Assembly: GCA_018873245.2 (NCBI GenBank)
Contig: JAEMBT020000001.1
Coordinates: 16,212,220-16,276,219, forward strand
Source of the DNA: Archegozetes longisetosus
Taxonomy: Eukaryota > Arthropoda > Arachnida > Sarcoptiformes > Trhypochthoniidae
Length of the DNA stretch: 64,000 bases
Direction of reading: 5' to 3'
The stretch's first letter is position 1. Each line of letters starts with the position of its first letter. The position numbers and the translations under genes are program-made. This document shows positions 1 to 13,669 of the stretch, in pieces. The notes under the pieces are model-generated. The model searched no databases. It was not told where the DNA came from and saw only the letters and a program-made list of their open reading frames with translations.

Positions 1-1619
1 ATAGACATAAATTCAAATTTGAAATTCAAATCAAACCATTCGTTGTGAAAATAGGAATGAAATCATAATTTGTGATTAAAACACTTTTATAGTGAAATTT
101 TCACTTAACAAAAGCGTTACCTTTGACTTGTTGTTGAACGCGCTATACTCACGTGTCGACACGATTATTCATAATTTGCTTTCAATGTGATGTTTTCATT
201 TCATTTTCAACTTCATAATTGTTATTAAGTTCGAGAAGTTTTTTAATAAGTTGAAATATTTGATTTTATCAGTTTATTGTTTATTATTGTATTTGTGATA
301 CATATTTAATAATTGAAGTAAAAGTAAAATTAAGTGATGTAAAAGTAGTATTAGATAATTTTAACTTTAAAACAAATTCCATTAACCCATTCTGAGAGTA
401 CAGTTATGTCAGAATAAATTGCACGAGTCAATTACCGATAGGATATTAAAAATCGTTTTTACATTAAAAGATACTGAGTATATAATATCAGAGAAATAAA
501 AGTTTTTAAGAAATTTCTTTGCAATAAAATAGAAGTTAATTATTGAAATGGGACGAGTTTTATTTAGCTTAATTAACTCGAGTTAATTCATAGTTTTAAG
601 TTCAGATTTAATGCCTAAAAGTTAACGTTTTTTCACTGTAAAGTTTGACAAAACTGTACTCACATAACAAAATAATATATGAAAATAATAAAAAAATCAT
701 GTAATTCAAATCCAATCTTTATAAAACTGAGATTTTCATAAACTTAAAGATATTAAGAGTAAAAATAAAGATAATAAACTTTAGTGTATGGACAAACTCG
801 AAACTCGACCGATGCATTGAGTTGCGAGTTTAAATTTCGGGCTTTCGAGTTTTATTAATTAGTTGTGTTTTTATCATAAGATATTTCATTTTAAAAAATA
901 TAATCTAAAATTGAAGCATTAAAACACGCCTCTTTTGCCAAAAGCAGTACATTAAACCATTTTATAACACGCTTTTATAATTTTGATTTCTGTTACTTCT
1001 GCAACAATGTTCTCAAAGTTGATCTTTTATTAGTAAAAGACATTTGTTATTAAAATAAAAATGTATTAATGAAGCGCTCTTTCGTGATAAAAGCATGTCT
1101 TATTTTAAATGATAATATTTAATAAAGGATTGTCATTATAAATGGCTTTAATAAAAGTTATATTTGAAATTTTTGTGTTACTTTTTTCAACTAGAAAAAC
1201 TCGGAACTCGATCAAAACTTTAGATCGAAACTCGAAATTTGCATTCACTAATAAACTTGAAGATAATAAGTGTAAAAATAAAAGTAAAATTAAAGATAAG
1301 GTACTAAGCAATTTAATTGTGGTTAGTAAGTTTAATAGTAAGCGGATATTTGATTTGTAGATTAATTTTTCACTCCTTTGCGGGATTTCGCACATTATTG
1401 TCACAAATTTGAACAATAAGTAAAATTGTAGTTAGCTATACTAAATGTGACAAACCTGACCTCAACTTAACTTTATAGTGTTATAACAGAACATAATTCG
1501 CAACAATGGTATACAACGTTCCGCAGTAAAATCTTTTCCGAAAACAATTTAGAAGTTAGTAATGCCATAAGTAAAGTAAAGTAAGTAAAGGAATTTATAT
1601 TAAGAACCCATCCACAAAC
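1..1619. other. Intergenic, no gene recognised
   Basis: This AT-rich stretch lies downstream of the FAS stop codon. It contains only short open frames of low-complexity composition with no recognisable domain. A variant poly(A) hexamer (AATATA on the minus strand, 1601-1596) lies about 20 bases past the stop, and a canonical AATAAA (minus, about 1030-1025) lies about 590 bases past it. Either could end the FAS transcript; neither is proven. Confidence 0.5.
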
Positions 1620-4600
1620 TCAGTTCATTTCCAAGTAATCATTTATCGATTTGATAATTTGGTTCTTGTTGTTGGACATAAAAGTTTGATGATCTCCATC
1701 AAGAACAACAACATCACATTTTTCAGACACGATCTAAAACAAATAGAAAATGACATAATTCATTTTCTAAAAGAATATAACAATCAATTAATACCTCGTT
1801 GAAGCCATAGTCATGTTTGATAGCATGCTTTTGATTCTTGTCACTGAGTATAAAATCTTTAGATCTAATAAGCAATAAATTTCCACTAAACTTAGCAGAA
1901 TCTGTTGGATACTTAAAAAGACTGAGAAATTTGTGAGCGTGCGATTCAACCGCGAACTCAACACATTTCAGATCATATTTAAGTCGACTCAAATCCAGGA
2001 ACATTTGTGAAACTTTCCCAACTCTTCCATCTCTAGGGGTACTTTTCAATGCATCGTAAACTTTTTCTAGATAGATACCAACCTTATCCAGAAGGAAAAT
2101 AACTAATGATGCAGTGTAAAAATCATCGTCATCATCTAATTGATAAAACTTAACGAACTCCATCTGACTCAATTTGAACTGAACTGGAGATGAATCCAAA
2201 ACAATGATTTTGGGGTCAAATCCTGATTTATTTTTCAATTGTATCCCCATTTCATAAGCAATTACACCTCCAGCTGAATAACCGATCAATTTGTAATTAG
2301 AATTAATATTGGGAAATTTTTCTTTTATCAAATCCAAATAATACTCTGCCATTGCTTCGACTGTCTCCAATATATTGCATTCTTGTGTCCAATTAAGACC
2401 AACCACAGGTCTATTTAAACTTTCAGCAATCGGTTTGAATAAATCATAAGTTCCATTAACTGGTGGTAAATAAAATATTGGTTCTCCTCTTGATATAGAG
2501 TTCAAATATGTTATGCTTTCTGTCGGTATTTGAAATATAGGATCAAATCTAGAAACTGAAACGTTTCCTGGAGAACTGAATTTTCCAGAACTTATCTCTT
2601 TTATATTGTTAATCGTGAGGTTACGGATTTCTTCAGTGTTTAGAATTAAATCGAAATCTCTCTCAATTGTTTGTTTTATTTCTACTGCCATTAGAGAGTC
2701 CATTCCTAAATCAACTAATTTTTTGTTTAAATCCAAATTCTTGTAGTCCTCAATACCCAAGATATTTGCCACTGACATCATAAGATCTTGTTTATCACCA
2801 ATTGATCTTCGTTTAGACTCAGATTTTATAAAACTTGAACAGACAGAGTATTCTGATTGTAGAAAACGATCCAAAACTGTTAAGCAGGAATACATTCGTT
2901 GAGTATCAGACCCAATAATACAGATCTCATTTTCAGAAATATTATTGACGACATAGCCGACGTCTCCAACAACTCCCCACTGAATCGCTAAACCATGCAA
3001 ACCATCCATACGTCTTAAGTCACATATTCTTTCCATCACTGAATTAGTAAATCCATAATTAGTTTGACCTGCATTTCCATGAGCTGAAATATTAGTAGAA
3101 AATGCGACGAAATAATCGATTTTAGGACACATTTTACGTGTAAGTGAATCCAAGTTAATCAAAGCATTAGATTTCGGATCGAAAACTTTTTTAAATGATT
3201 CTGAAGTTTGATTCTCGAAAAGAGCGTCACTTAATACAAGTGATAAGTGAAATATACCACCAATAGGTCCAAGACTTGAAGCTTCTTCCAACAAACTTTT
3301 CGCACCTTTCAAAGTAGATAAATCTTCAGTTGAAATCTTAATATTTGCTCCAAGTTCTTTGAAATAATTGAGTCTTAGATGATGATAAGGCTCTTTAGGA
3401 CCACTTCTTGAGGTCAGAATCAATATTTTCGCACCTCTCTCTATCATCCAATGCGCTAATTCTAAACCCATTCCCCCCAAACCACCTGTTATTATATAAG
3501 ACTTATTTGGATAAAAGGCAGTTCTGGGAATGGCTAACATTTTAAATGGTTTTGCCAATGAGTCATCATTTTGTTGATCTCTGATTTTAATCAAAACTTT
3601 TCCGATATGTTTACCGCTGGACATAAAACGAAATGCTTTTTCGCATTGATCTACGTTGAAAACCGTTCGATTCAGTGGTTGAACGACTCCGTTTTTGATG
3701 CCCTCTTCAATCAGTTCCCTAACCATTCTTCTCTGTTTTATAAAAAGTGGTGGACTATTGTCTGTACTTGTTAACAAAGAATCCAAAATTATTCCATGAA
3801 ACGTCTTATTTCTGAGTAGATGCGAAGCGTCTGTGGCAAATTTACAAACAAATGCTTTTAGATAAGTTTAACTAATTCTTAATATATATTCGTATAAACA
3901 TTATTGAGATAAGACTTTTTGCTCAATTTTCATACATTTATAATTTAACTGTTGTTAAATGTTAATTCAATCGTTTAAAATAAAAACGAGGGACAGCTCA
4001 TATTGCATTCTATTTATCTTTATTTCAGTAAAATCTTCAAACCTTAATCATTTCTAAGAAAACTTACTTAGAGTACTGTCTTTTGCTAAATCATATTTCC
4101 CGATCTCAAGAAAGCGTCCATTATTTTCCAGACACTCAAGACTTGCCTGAAGTTTCTCTTCAGACAATGAATTGAGTACAACGTCAACTCCTAATCCATT
4201 AGTTTCTGACATTATATGTTTCTTGAAGCTTAAATCGCGAGAAGAACAAAAATTTCGATCTGAAAGTCTCTGGAATAACTTCTTAAGAAAATATCTTTTC
4301 TCATCAGATCCAACTGTTATGAATAAATGACAATCGAGACTAAGACAAATAGAAATGGCTGCCTGTCCGACACCACCACTTCCTGAATGAACTAAAACTT
4401 TTTCTCTGGGTTTAAGATTTCCTCTAATGATGAGCGCATAATAAGCAGTTGCATAAACCACTGGTACTGTGGCTGCATCTTCGAGTGACCAATTTTTGGG
4501 AATGGAGAAGATAAATTGTGGATCTTTGATAACAATAGTTGTGGCCAAACATTTAGATGGACACATTCCCATAACTCTATTGCCATTTTCATCAAAACCA

Positions 4601-7600
4601 GAGAATTCTTGCCCGAGTATGCAGTCTTGAGATCCCATATCACCAGGTAATGCATCGGCTGGTAGTTCACCTGTAATTTCAATTCAAATACAGAATTATG
4701 AATCTGTCGAAATCTTAAATGAGAATTTTGAGTTTTCTATTGCGAAAAACAATCGAGTTTCGAAATTTGAGTTCAAAACACTTCCTTTTATTTCGAAATA
4801 CTGAATTTTTCAATTCTTCAAATCAAGTTAGGTTTGAAGTTTCATATATCACACACTCTGGTTTTTAATTGAAAATTTGCTGCCTATTAGAAAATTTGAA
4901 CATGATTAGGTTGAACCTATATTCAAACGATAGCATTCATAAAATTTTGCCCTAGATTCTGATCATACTCAATGTCATCTGACATGAAGATCCTTATTAA
5001 TAAATTTCAATCTAAATGTAAAAATTTTATGATAAAAACATCACTCACCAGTTGCTAACATAACATCTCGAAGATTAAGCGCTGCATACGTGACATGAAA
5101 AATTGTCTCTTCCTGGTTTCTTCCGATTGGCCAATACTTATGCTCAGATTCAAACCACTTTAAACTCGACAAATCTCCTCTTGTGCTCGCATTTAAAATG
5201 CAATTCTCTGTCAAAACCTTTTGTGGATACGAGTCTATAGAATATAGCTTAAAACTACCAAGCTTGTTATCATGCAAAACATTTATCTTCAAATCTTGCT
5301 TTATAATTGTCTCCAAAAATTTATTATTATTCGTAAAATCCAATAACTTGTCATTAATATTTCGATCAAAGTTGAAAATGCACCGAATTTTATTGCCGCA
5401 CGGTTCTTTAGACAGACACTTGAAAAAACCGAGGATACCATTTATAGGTTCGTCATTTGCAATAAGCCAAAGATTTTCTCCTTCAGGCTTTGTTTCCATT
5501 GATTTAAGTTCTGTTTTTAATTTTTCAATCCATGATTCATAATCATTTGATGTATGAAAAAATACTTGTTTATCGATTTGTATATCATATGATAATTTGC
5601 GGAAAAATAGTGTGCTTGCATGGAATGAGTCAGTTTTAGTCGATATCAAATAGAAACCAGTTTTTTCGGCCTCTAGTATGATTTGATTTCTTCTTGATTC
5701 GTAATAAGTCAAGTCTAAAACTTTACAAATGACTTGTTCAGCAAAAGTGAGACTATCTCTACAAACAATAAGCAGAAAACCCATTGGTCTTAATGTTCTC
5801 CAAAGTGATTCAAACAATAGCTTCAGATCAACATAACGATTTGAAGATAGCTGACAAACACTCGTATCTTTATATATAATGAAATCAATGTCATTCATAT
5901 CTGGGTAAAGTCTTGACCTCTCAGTAATCCATTCTTTTATCTGTAAATTATGTTTCAGTTCTGCCGATACTTCATCAGGTCTTGGGTGTAACAAAGAATA
6001 GTTGATTTCTTCATCAACTAAGCCAGCCTCGATTAGGTTTATGATATTTGAGTACATGATTGATGAGCTCTGATTAACCTCGAGAAAGTTAATGTGATTT
6101 TTGTGATTGTTTTCAACAACTGTCAGTAACTGTAATTTGAGTAATAGCTCGTTATTAAAGGATTCAATAAGAAAATCCTTATCGATTGTCGGCAACTTTG
6201 TGCTGAATATCGACGTGATATTTTCCAGGCTATTCTCTCCATTAAATTGTATCAAATCTTTGAGAAATTGATGCAAATAGTTATTTTCAATATCATCAAA
6301 AATGCCGATTTCGTTGCATCTCTTCGTGATTTCAATTCTTCTATCATTTGTTTTCTTCAAATCAGTTGAAATCTTATACTTTTCAGCCACTTCTAAAGCA
6401 AGTCTATTGCAAGTTCTCACATAATCCAATAAATCATTCTCATTGTTATAAGCAACGACTTCATTATATGCTACAAACCGGTAGTTTCCGACAGTAGGTT
6501 TTTGAGAACCAAAGTTTCTTTGGGCAAGACTTAGTTTAACTCCACGATATTCTACTCCTTTAGATACACAGATATTTAAGTCACGGTCATAAATGCATTC
6601 AAATTCTGGATTCTCTCCTGATTTTTTCGCTTCCTCTACTAGTATTCTTGGATCACATCTCAAAGAGTCTATACGAACTGGTAGTCGAAGAGCTCTTGAA
6701 GTTATGCTGGAAACATACATTTGTATCATACAGTCAGCAAAAGTGATCCAATTATCAGTCCATTTAACTCGAGCGGTTATTTTTCTATTGTCTCGAAATG
6801 CATTTGTTATGCATTGAAAACTCTGTCCATAATCATAGCCTCTAAGCCTAAGTTCCTTATAAATGTCTTTTGTTTCCAAAACAATGTTTTGTGACTTCAA
6901 CGCATCAAAAGACTGATTTTCATCTAAAACGTACTTATATTTCAGCAGTGGCTCGTCTTTTAAGGCAAAAATCTTCCCATTGCAAACATTTGTTCCACTC
7001 TCATAAATAACAAAATCTCCGTTCGTTTCATTGAGTGTTGTCGTTAATCTCTTTGATCCAGTGTTTGATAAAATTGTGGCGCGATTTATGGAAACATCCC
7101 TGAACTCTACTGGAAATTCTTTATAAGAAAGGCAGTTTCTTTGAGCTAATAGTTTCCAAGCAAGTAAGAGATAACCAGTGGCTGGAAATAAAATTCGTCC
7201 ATCAATGCGATGTTCGGATAGATACGAATCTTTTTTGTCCTACGAAAATAAGAATACTGATGATAATAATCATGATGATGAAAATAATCATACTAAATAA
7301 ATCAAACAATCTAACTGAATAAAAGAATGAATCATTAATCGATTTTTCCTTAGTATTTTTAGGAATTAATCGATAGTCATTTATTATTCAGATCCTTATA
7401 TTAGAAAAATGGATATACTATCCAACACTAAAATCGAATGAATACTAATCTATTATAGATTTGACTAGATTTTTAACGCATAGCTCCAAAAAGGCTATTT
7501 ATAATTGTAACATATTTCAAATTTACCCTTAAATCAACTCCAGTCGTTATTTTATCAAAATTCGATATATTGAAAAAATCTGGATATTGTGTAACCGTAT

Positions 7601-10600
7601 AAGATTTCGTGTGATCCCATTTAATAAGAGACGATATCGAACGAGTTCCAGTAGAGACTGGATATTCAACTTGTGGGTACAGTTTTTCAATCGATGGATT
7701 CAACCCAATTGTGTATAAATTTCCAATATTTGTAAGCAATGTTTTCAAGTTATCACCATTTTCCTCCATAAGAGTAATCAAATCGATGTCCGAAATTTTT
7801 TTCGCAACAGAATGAAGAACGTCATTTCTGAATATCTCAATAATTATAGAATTTTTAGGTATCTGTTTTATACCGTCATCTAACTGTACCGGAAATATCA
7901 GATTATTGACAAAATATTCAGGTGAAACATATTTGGGTTCCCTATTATCATGACAAGCACTAATCCATTTCGAAGATCCAACTCTATTTGTTGCAATTAC
8001 TTTCTTAAATTTATTAGTTAGTTCTTCAGCGATTGAACCAATGATAGGAGAGTGAAAAGCAATGCCATAACTGTTGACTTTACGAGTTGTTATATTTTCA
8101 ACACTCAGTTGATCAATGATTGAGTCGATTATCTTTTGTTCTCCACAAATAGTTACACAATTTTCCGAGTTAAGACAGGCGAGATACACATTCTCAGGAT
8201 ATCTTTCTGTTACCTGATCCCAACTCATGTCAATTTCGGCCATCATTCCTCCTGTCTTATTGTGTTGTTGAATACATGTTGCCGTATAGTACGCTAAAAG
8301 AATGGTTTCTTTAGCAGTAATACAGTCGTCTGCATAAGCACAAATCCATTCTCCGATTGAATGACCAATTATTCCATCAGGCCTTATATCGAGTTCATGG
8401 AGTAAGTCGACGAAAGCGATTTGTATTGCAGTTGTTGTTATTAATGAATAAAGGGGATTTTCCATTGCTTTGTGATCATTTTCCATAAGAAGACTCAATA
8501 GATCGATTCCATATTCACTCAGAACTTTAGCTGAATTTTCGATTGACTTCGCAAAGATATCGATGTTCATAAGTGATTCAGTTACTGCTGACCATTGAGT
8601 GCCGATTCCTAAGAACATAAACAAAATCTGTTTCTTATTATCAGAAACTTTTTTTGTCTCAATAGTTGTAGTGATCAACGACTTTTCATCTGAATTCTCG
8701 ATTATGAAAAATCCGCGAAACCGCATTCCTTCAAAACCAGTATTTAGTTGAAACGGAGAAGTCTTCGAGATATCATTAATAAGCGATAGTAAATCTTGAG
8801 TCAGTTTCGAGGGGGTTTCCACTAACGATTTAAAGAAATAGTTGAGTGTTTCTTTATTTCTGCCACACATTTGAACCAATCGAGGGATCTTTTCAATAAT
8901 TTTCTGATTACCATTCATTGGTCTTTTTTTTGGTGATCTAACGATTACGTGAACATTAGAACCACCAAAACCAAAATTATTCAAACCAACTAAATCTCCA
9001 GTGAATGGCGTATTTTCATTGATGGGTTTGAGAGTTCCATTCATTAAGCCTTCGATAGCAGGATTTGGGTTTTTAAAGTGCAAGTTTGCAGGTATACATT
9101 TATTCTCAAATGAAAGGATAACTTTAGTTAATGAACATAATCCTGAAGCCCCTTCTGTGTGACCGATATTCGACTTGAGAGCTCCGATTAAAAGTGGACC
9201 TTTTCTTCCTATAGAATAAATTAAATGCAATAAATAGGAAATCTCGATGAAGATTTTTAAACGAGCAATGAGACTGTTTAAAATTGTGTGAAAGTTCACG
9301 ACTAATCAAATCATAAGCAAGTTGTGAAACAAAGCTTATTCAGAGCCTAACAAACTAATAAGACAAATGCTTGTGTATGAGTTTTAAAAAATGATCTCAA
9401 TTGATATTTCATGCTTCATAATAATTCTATGTTTTTAAACATATTATTAATATTTTAGATATGGTCTAAATTAATATACAATAAGTTTCTCTTGTTTATT
9501 TGCAAAAAAAACTATTAAAATCAAGAAAACGGTTGCAAACCTGCACACATTACTGCACAAATCGCACGCATTTCTTCAGGATCTCCTGCTTGTGTCCCAG
9601 TACAGTGAGCCTCAATATATTCGACTTCGAGTGGGTCTATTCCGGCCTCAGAATAAATTTCTCTCATAGCATTTCTCTGCAGCTTCCAACTTGGAAAAGT
9701 GATTCCTTCCTCTTTATATCCATCATTATTAGTCTTCGTGTGAATAACAGTCACATAAATGCGTTTGGCACTTGACTTTCTTTGAAGAAAAGTCACTACA
9801 CATGCTTCTCCCTTCGCATATCCACTTGCAGACTCATCCAAACACTTACAGCGACCATCGGGTGATATCATAGACAACTTGAAGAACTGGTACTGAATCA
9901 AAGGGCTGTAATATATATTATTTCCGATTACGATAGCATTATCGCATCGATTGGTTCTGAGAGAAATAATGGCCTCATGCAATGCAACAAAACTTGAAGC
10001 ACACGCGCCTTCAAATGACATCGACGGCCCTTTTAGGTTGAATTTGTTTGATATGGTTTGAGTAAAGAATTGCTTGTAGCCAACCACTTTTATAGGATCG
10101 GAGTATGCACTTTGGTAGTCGTCGAAACAACAGCCAATAAATACTCCAGTGTTTGAACCGCTTAACGAATTTGGATCAGTGCCTGAATCAATTATCAAAA
10201 ATATTAAGAAACAAATTGAGTGTGAGTTCAAAAGAATATCTTAATATATTAAATAATTGATATTTTAAATTTTCTAATTATAGTATGTCAATATTTCTTT
10301 AAGATTTAATTGGAATTACATTAAACAGTAAAATTTAGATGTAATCGCTCATTGTTAATACACAATAAATCTTTCACACTGAGGACACAATTTTAGATAG
10401 GTTTTAAGAATTAGTTCTACAATGAGCTAAATTCACTACAAATCGTGTTTACTTAAAAAATAGAGACTTCAATAAATAGAGTAATTGTCAATGATTTGGA
10501 TGCATTTCACTAAGTTTAAGTAAAACTAAAAGATGGCTTTTATTTAAAACTTAGTCAAACAGAACAATCAATTGGCTAGTGTTAGACATGTTATGTCGAC

Positions 10601-11245
10601 CAAATCCATACATAATTATAACTTTTCGTGCCTCATTTATGATTCACACTCAGAATAATGCTGAGAGAATTTTTTTGTGAAATAAAGCTAATCATATTTT
10701 GTTAATACCTGAGTCACAAATGGCTTCATAAGTTAGTTCTAACATAATTCTCAATTTTGAGTCCAAATGATCAGCGTCCGATTCACTGAATCCAAAAAAC
10801 CCAGCATCAAATTTATCGACACATTTGAGATGTCCCCTGCCTGAAGGCATGCCCATATAACCTGAACAAGGTTTTAAGATGAAATTCACAATCAAATAAA
10901 TGAACTTAAAATAGATATTATTAAAGTTTGAGAAATTTGAAGCAACTAATACCTTTAGGCCAACGTGTTTCAGCCTCCGTGACCATATCTATATTTTTGT
11001 ATAAATTGTGTTCAAACTCCTCCACACTATCGGATTCTAAAATTTAAAAAATCCATTAATATTTATGAAAATAAGATGTTTAAACATTTATCGTCAATAC
11101 CTGGATATCTACCCGATATACCCGATATAACGATTTCTTCGTTCATCGGCCAAATTGGCATTTTTTCATGGAGTATTAGTCTTTTTATCTCGTCCTTAGT
11201 AATTCCTTCATCTGAATATCTTTTTTCGACCTCGCATGAAGACAT
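1620..11245 (-). CDS. FASN: Type I fatty acid synthase (FAS), nine exons, complete
   Basis: Cytosolic homodimer that builds acyl chains from acetyl- and malonyl-CoA with NADPH. Exons by eye: 11245-11101, 11036-10953, 10861-10709, 10182-9541, 9208-7527, 7239-5049, 4670-4068, 3830-1795, 1733-1620. All introns are GT-AG, every phase matches, and the sum is 7,650 nt (2,549 aa plus stop), close to the usual ~2,500. Domains: KS (about 20-430; Cys188 in GACASS, His320, His358 in KSNIGH), AT (about 530-830; GHSIGEW, Ser625), DH (His912 in HRIDGRILFP; Asp1071 in DCMIQ), pseudo-methyltransferase region, ER (HSGSGGVGQ, about 1727), KR (GGLGGMG about 1949; Lys2053, Tyr2092, Asn2096), ACP (GMDSL, Ser2212), TE (GYSAG, Ser2352; Asp2379; His2527). 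Odd: the AT malonyl-binding Arg is Thr650; KS DTAC is EGAC and EAHG is EAHC; the KR catalytic Ser is Thr2079. Likely a divergent paralogue. Exon borders are inferred, not shown by transcripts. Confidence 0.96.
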
Positions 11246-12279
11246 ATTTTATATTGTCTCTATAATTAATTATGTAAGATTTGATTACTACAAACTTAAC
11301 GTCGAAACTTTAGAAAATTAAAATTTAAAATATAATGTAGAAGCTCAAAAATAGATATGAATAAGGCTTGAAGAACAGCTGAATTCTAGTAAAGTGGGCA
11401 TGAGAAAATATTTTTAGTAAAAAGAACTGGGTGAATCCGAGCTAGGGTGACCACCCGTCCCGTTTTTGACGGGAAAGTCCCGTCTTTTTAAAGATAAGAG
11501 ACAGAAATCCCGTCAGATCGAAAACTCTCGATCGGACAATTAGTTGTTCCGTTCCTCAACTTTCATTTTGGGAAATGCGTTTAGAAAAATATTTCTTAGA
11601 AATTCAAATATTGAATTTATTTTACAAATGATAAGAGATTAAGAAAACCAGTTTAATGTTTTGAACACCTAAAGTTTTCAGATTAAACTTTTCTGACTTG
11701 ACTTATATCAGATATAAACTAGTATTTCTTACTTTCGAGTGACTTGTGAAAGATGCTACTTCTAACAAAAAATATACATTTGAAACCAAACATGATTAAT
11801 ATTTTTAATGTTTTAATTAGAATGCATTGTTTGACGCCTAAATATTTTTGATGACTAATAAAAACGATATATTTCTTCAAAAAATGTAAGGGTCTCTCTT
11901 TGATATTTTTGTTCCGCCATGGGACAAGCCAGAGGTGGTCAGGTTTGGGTCGGAAGTGGTCAAGTGTGCTATCAAGACGTTTAGGTTAACGAACCGAATC
12001 CAATGACCATTACACTTAGGGGTAGGGGTTAGCAACCCCCTTAGACCCATTAGCCCCGATTGACCCAATAAACTTAGTAATTTTTGAAAACAACTTGAAT
12101 CAAAAGGAACTATTTAATATAGATTCAATTTAAAAACGTTTCAATTTAAAAAAATCGTCTTAAAACTAATACAGAAAATTTTGTAATTGTATAAACTGTT
12201 TTGCCATCTTCTTGACAACATGTTGAGATTGGATAAAAACTCGTATAGAACTCAAATGTTTTTAACTTTTTCAAGTTAT
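11246..12279. other. FAS upstream region and repeat debris
   Basis: No gene recognised. The FAS promoter should lie in the first few hundred bases, but I cannot name a convincing TATA box. At 11443-11520 there is a C/G-rich palindromic stretch (GTGACCACCCGTCCCG followed by its partial complement) that looks like the single end of a hAT-type element; no partner end is visible nearby. The G-rich repeat at 11885-12065 is listed separately. Confidence 0.4.
11885..12065 (+). repeat. G-rich dispersed repeat, diverged copy 1
   Basis: A GC-rich island in AT-rich surroundings. The order of short blocks (GGTCAAGTGTGCTATC, then GAATCCAATGA, then GGGGTAGGGG) matches the copies at 13670-13860 (minus) and 17330-17535 (plus) with many substitutions. 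No coding potential is recognised. Confidence 0.55.
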
Positions 12280-12455
12280 TTAAAACAAAAATATTTTACA
12301 CTGAATTAAGTTCATAATAAATAAATAATCTAAGTCTAGTTAATCACTAATAGTGGCCGTTGTCCATAGCTAATCGTATTCAATTCGAGTTAGGCTTTGG
12401 AAATAGCCTTCTGGTAGTTTCTTCATTTCTACATGTATATTAAATTTTCAATCAG

Positions 12456-12590
12456 TTGTTCAACAAATCTGGCTTAAGGAATGAGTGTGAAAAATATGAA
12501 TCACTACCTTCTCTATTTGAACCATCAACTGTGAATAACTTTCGTCGTCTTCAAAAATGTATTGTTGATGATGAATCAAGACAAATCATT
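12456..12590 (+). other. Short peptide-like segment shared by both arms
   Basis: The left arm encodes a stretch including LFNKSGLR, KYESL, FEPSTVNNFR. The reverse complement of the right arm (about 17790-17880) gives nearly the same residues, but with stops after KYESLL and after CLQ. It could be the remnant of an ORF carried by the ancestral repeat. I do not recognise the family, and it may equally be non-coding sequence that happens to be similar. Confidence 0.25.
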
Positions 12591-12619
12591 ATTTGTTTAA
12601 GCACTTTGTTTGCCTTAGG

Positions 12620-13660
12620 TTCTGGTTTTCATTACTTTGAGCAGTTTTTTCTTAAACCTTCTTATTCCATATTTAACTAAATAACTATTAGAAGTTTAGT
12701 TGCAATCATTTATTTATTTTCTCAATTTTACATAACTTACAAGTCATGTTTACATTTTACTCAACTTATTTTTCCATTTCTCTTTATGATTTGTTAGGTT
12801 TACGGCCACCACCAAATTTTCTTTCAAATTTGTTATCTTCTACTCGAGTTATTGTGTGACACATAGTTCTTGTATTCACTTCATGTCTTTAAAAAAATAA
12901 CAGTACTTAGTTTTCCTATATCTATATTTTGCTTTTATAAGTTTATAATCAACATTCTATAGTGGTTTTAGTTCAACGTTCGCATATTTACTAAATATAT
13001 CAACCTATTCAAACGATATTCAATTTTGAAAACTACAACAACTACGTAATTAGTTTATATACTTAAGAGTATATATACTATTAAGAAACAATCGGAAAAT
13101 GGACTCATTCTTATCAACAATAGAGAAAAATTTGGAAGACCAAAAAAGTGTGCCCTTAAAAAGTCTAGACTTCCTTTATTGTTGATAAGAATGTGTCCAT
13201 TTTCTAACTATTTTTCTTAATAGAGTATAAAAAATTGCACAGTTATTGTAGTTTTCTGAGTTGAATATTGTTTGCACAAATTAATATATTTAGTAAATAT
13301 ACAGACGTTAAATTAAAGCTACTATAGAATATTGATTACAAATTTCTATAAACAAAATATAGATATAGAAAAACTATATACTGTCAATATTCGAAAGATG
13401 TGAAGTGGATACATGAACTGTCTTTCACACTCGATTAGAGATTAACAAACTCAAAAGTTTGGCGGTGGCCGAAAACCTAACCAATCATAAAGAGAAGTGG
13501 AACAATAAGTTGAGTAAAATGTAAACATGACTTGTAAGTTATGTAAAATTGGGAAAAGAAATAAATGATTGCAACAAAACTGCTAATTATTTAGTTGAAT
13601 GTTGAATAAAAAGGCTTAAGAGAAAACTTATCTAAGAAGTAATGAGTCAGAATTTGGTCG
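12620..13660. repeat. Palindromic element inserted in left arm
   Basis: Arms of roughly 500 bases are mirror images around about 13150. The innermost pair is GGACTCATTCTTATCAACAA (13101-) against its complement ending at 13198. Outer pairs include TACAAGTCATGTTTACATTT near 12740 and its complement near 13520. It interrupts the pairing between the 12.3-12.6 kb block and the 13.66 kb block, so it is a later insertion. No coding capacity. Confidence 0.8.
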
Positions 13661-13669
13661 ATTCCTAGC

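Noticed and set aside
1105-1416. Overlapping open frames on both strands near 1.1-1.4 kb
   Set aside because: Low-complexity residues, no domain, overlapping each other, and downstream of the FAS stop. Best read as chance frames.
3571-5542. Plus-strand frames opposite the FAS exons
   Set aside because: They are antisense shadows of well-supported coding exons.
11246-11500. SREBP-type control element upstream of FAS
   Set aside because: One CAGCTG E-box (11376-11381) exists, but a single hexamer is expected by chance and is not the form SREBPs prefer.
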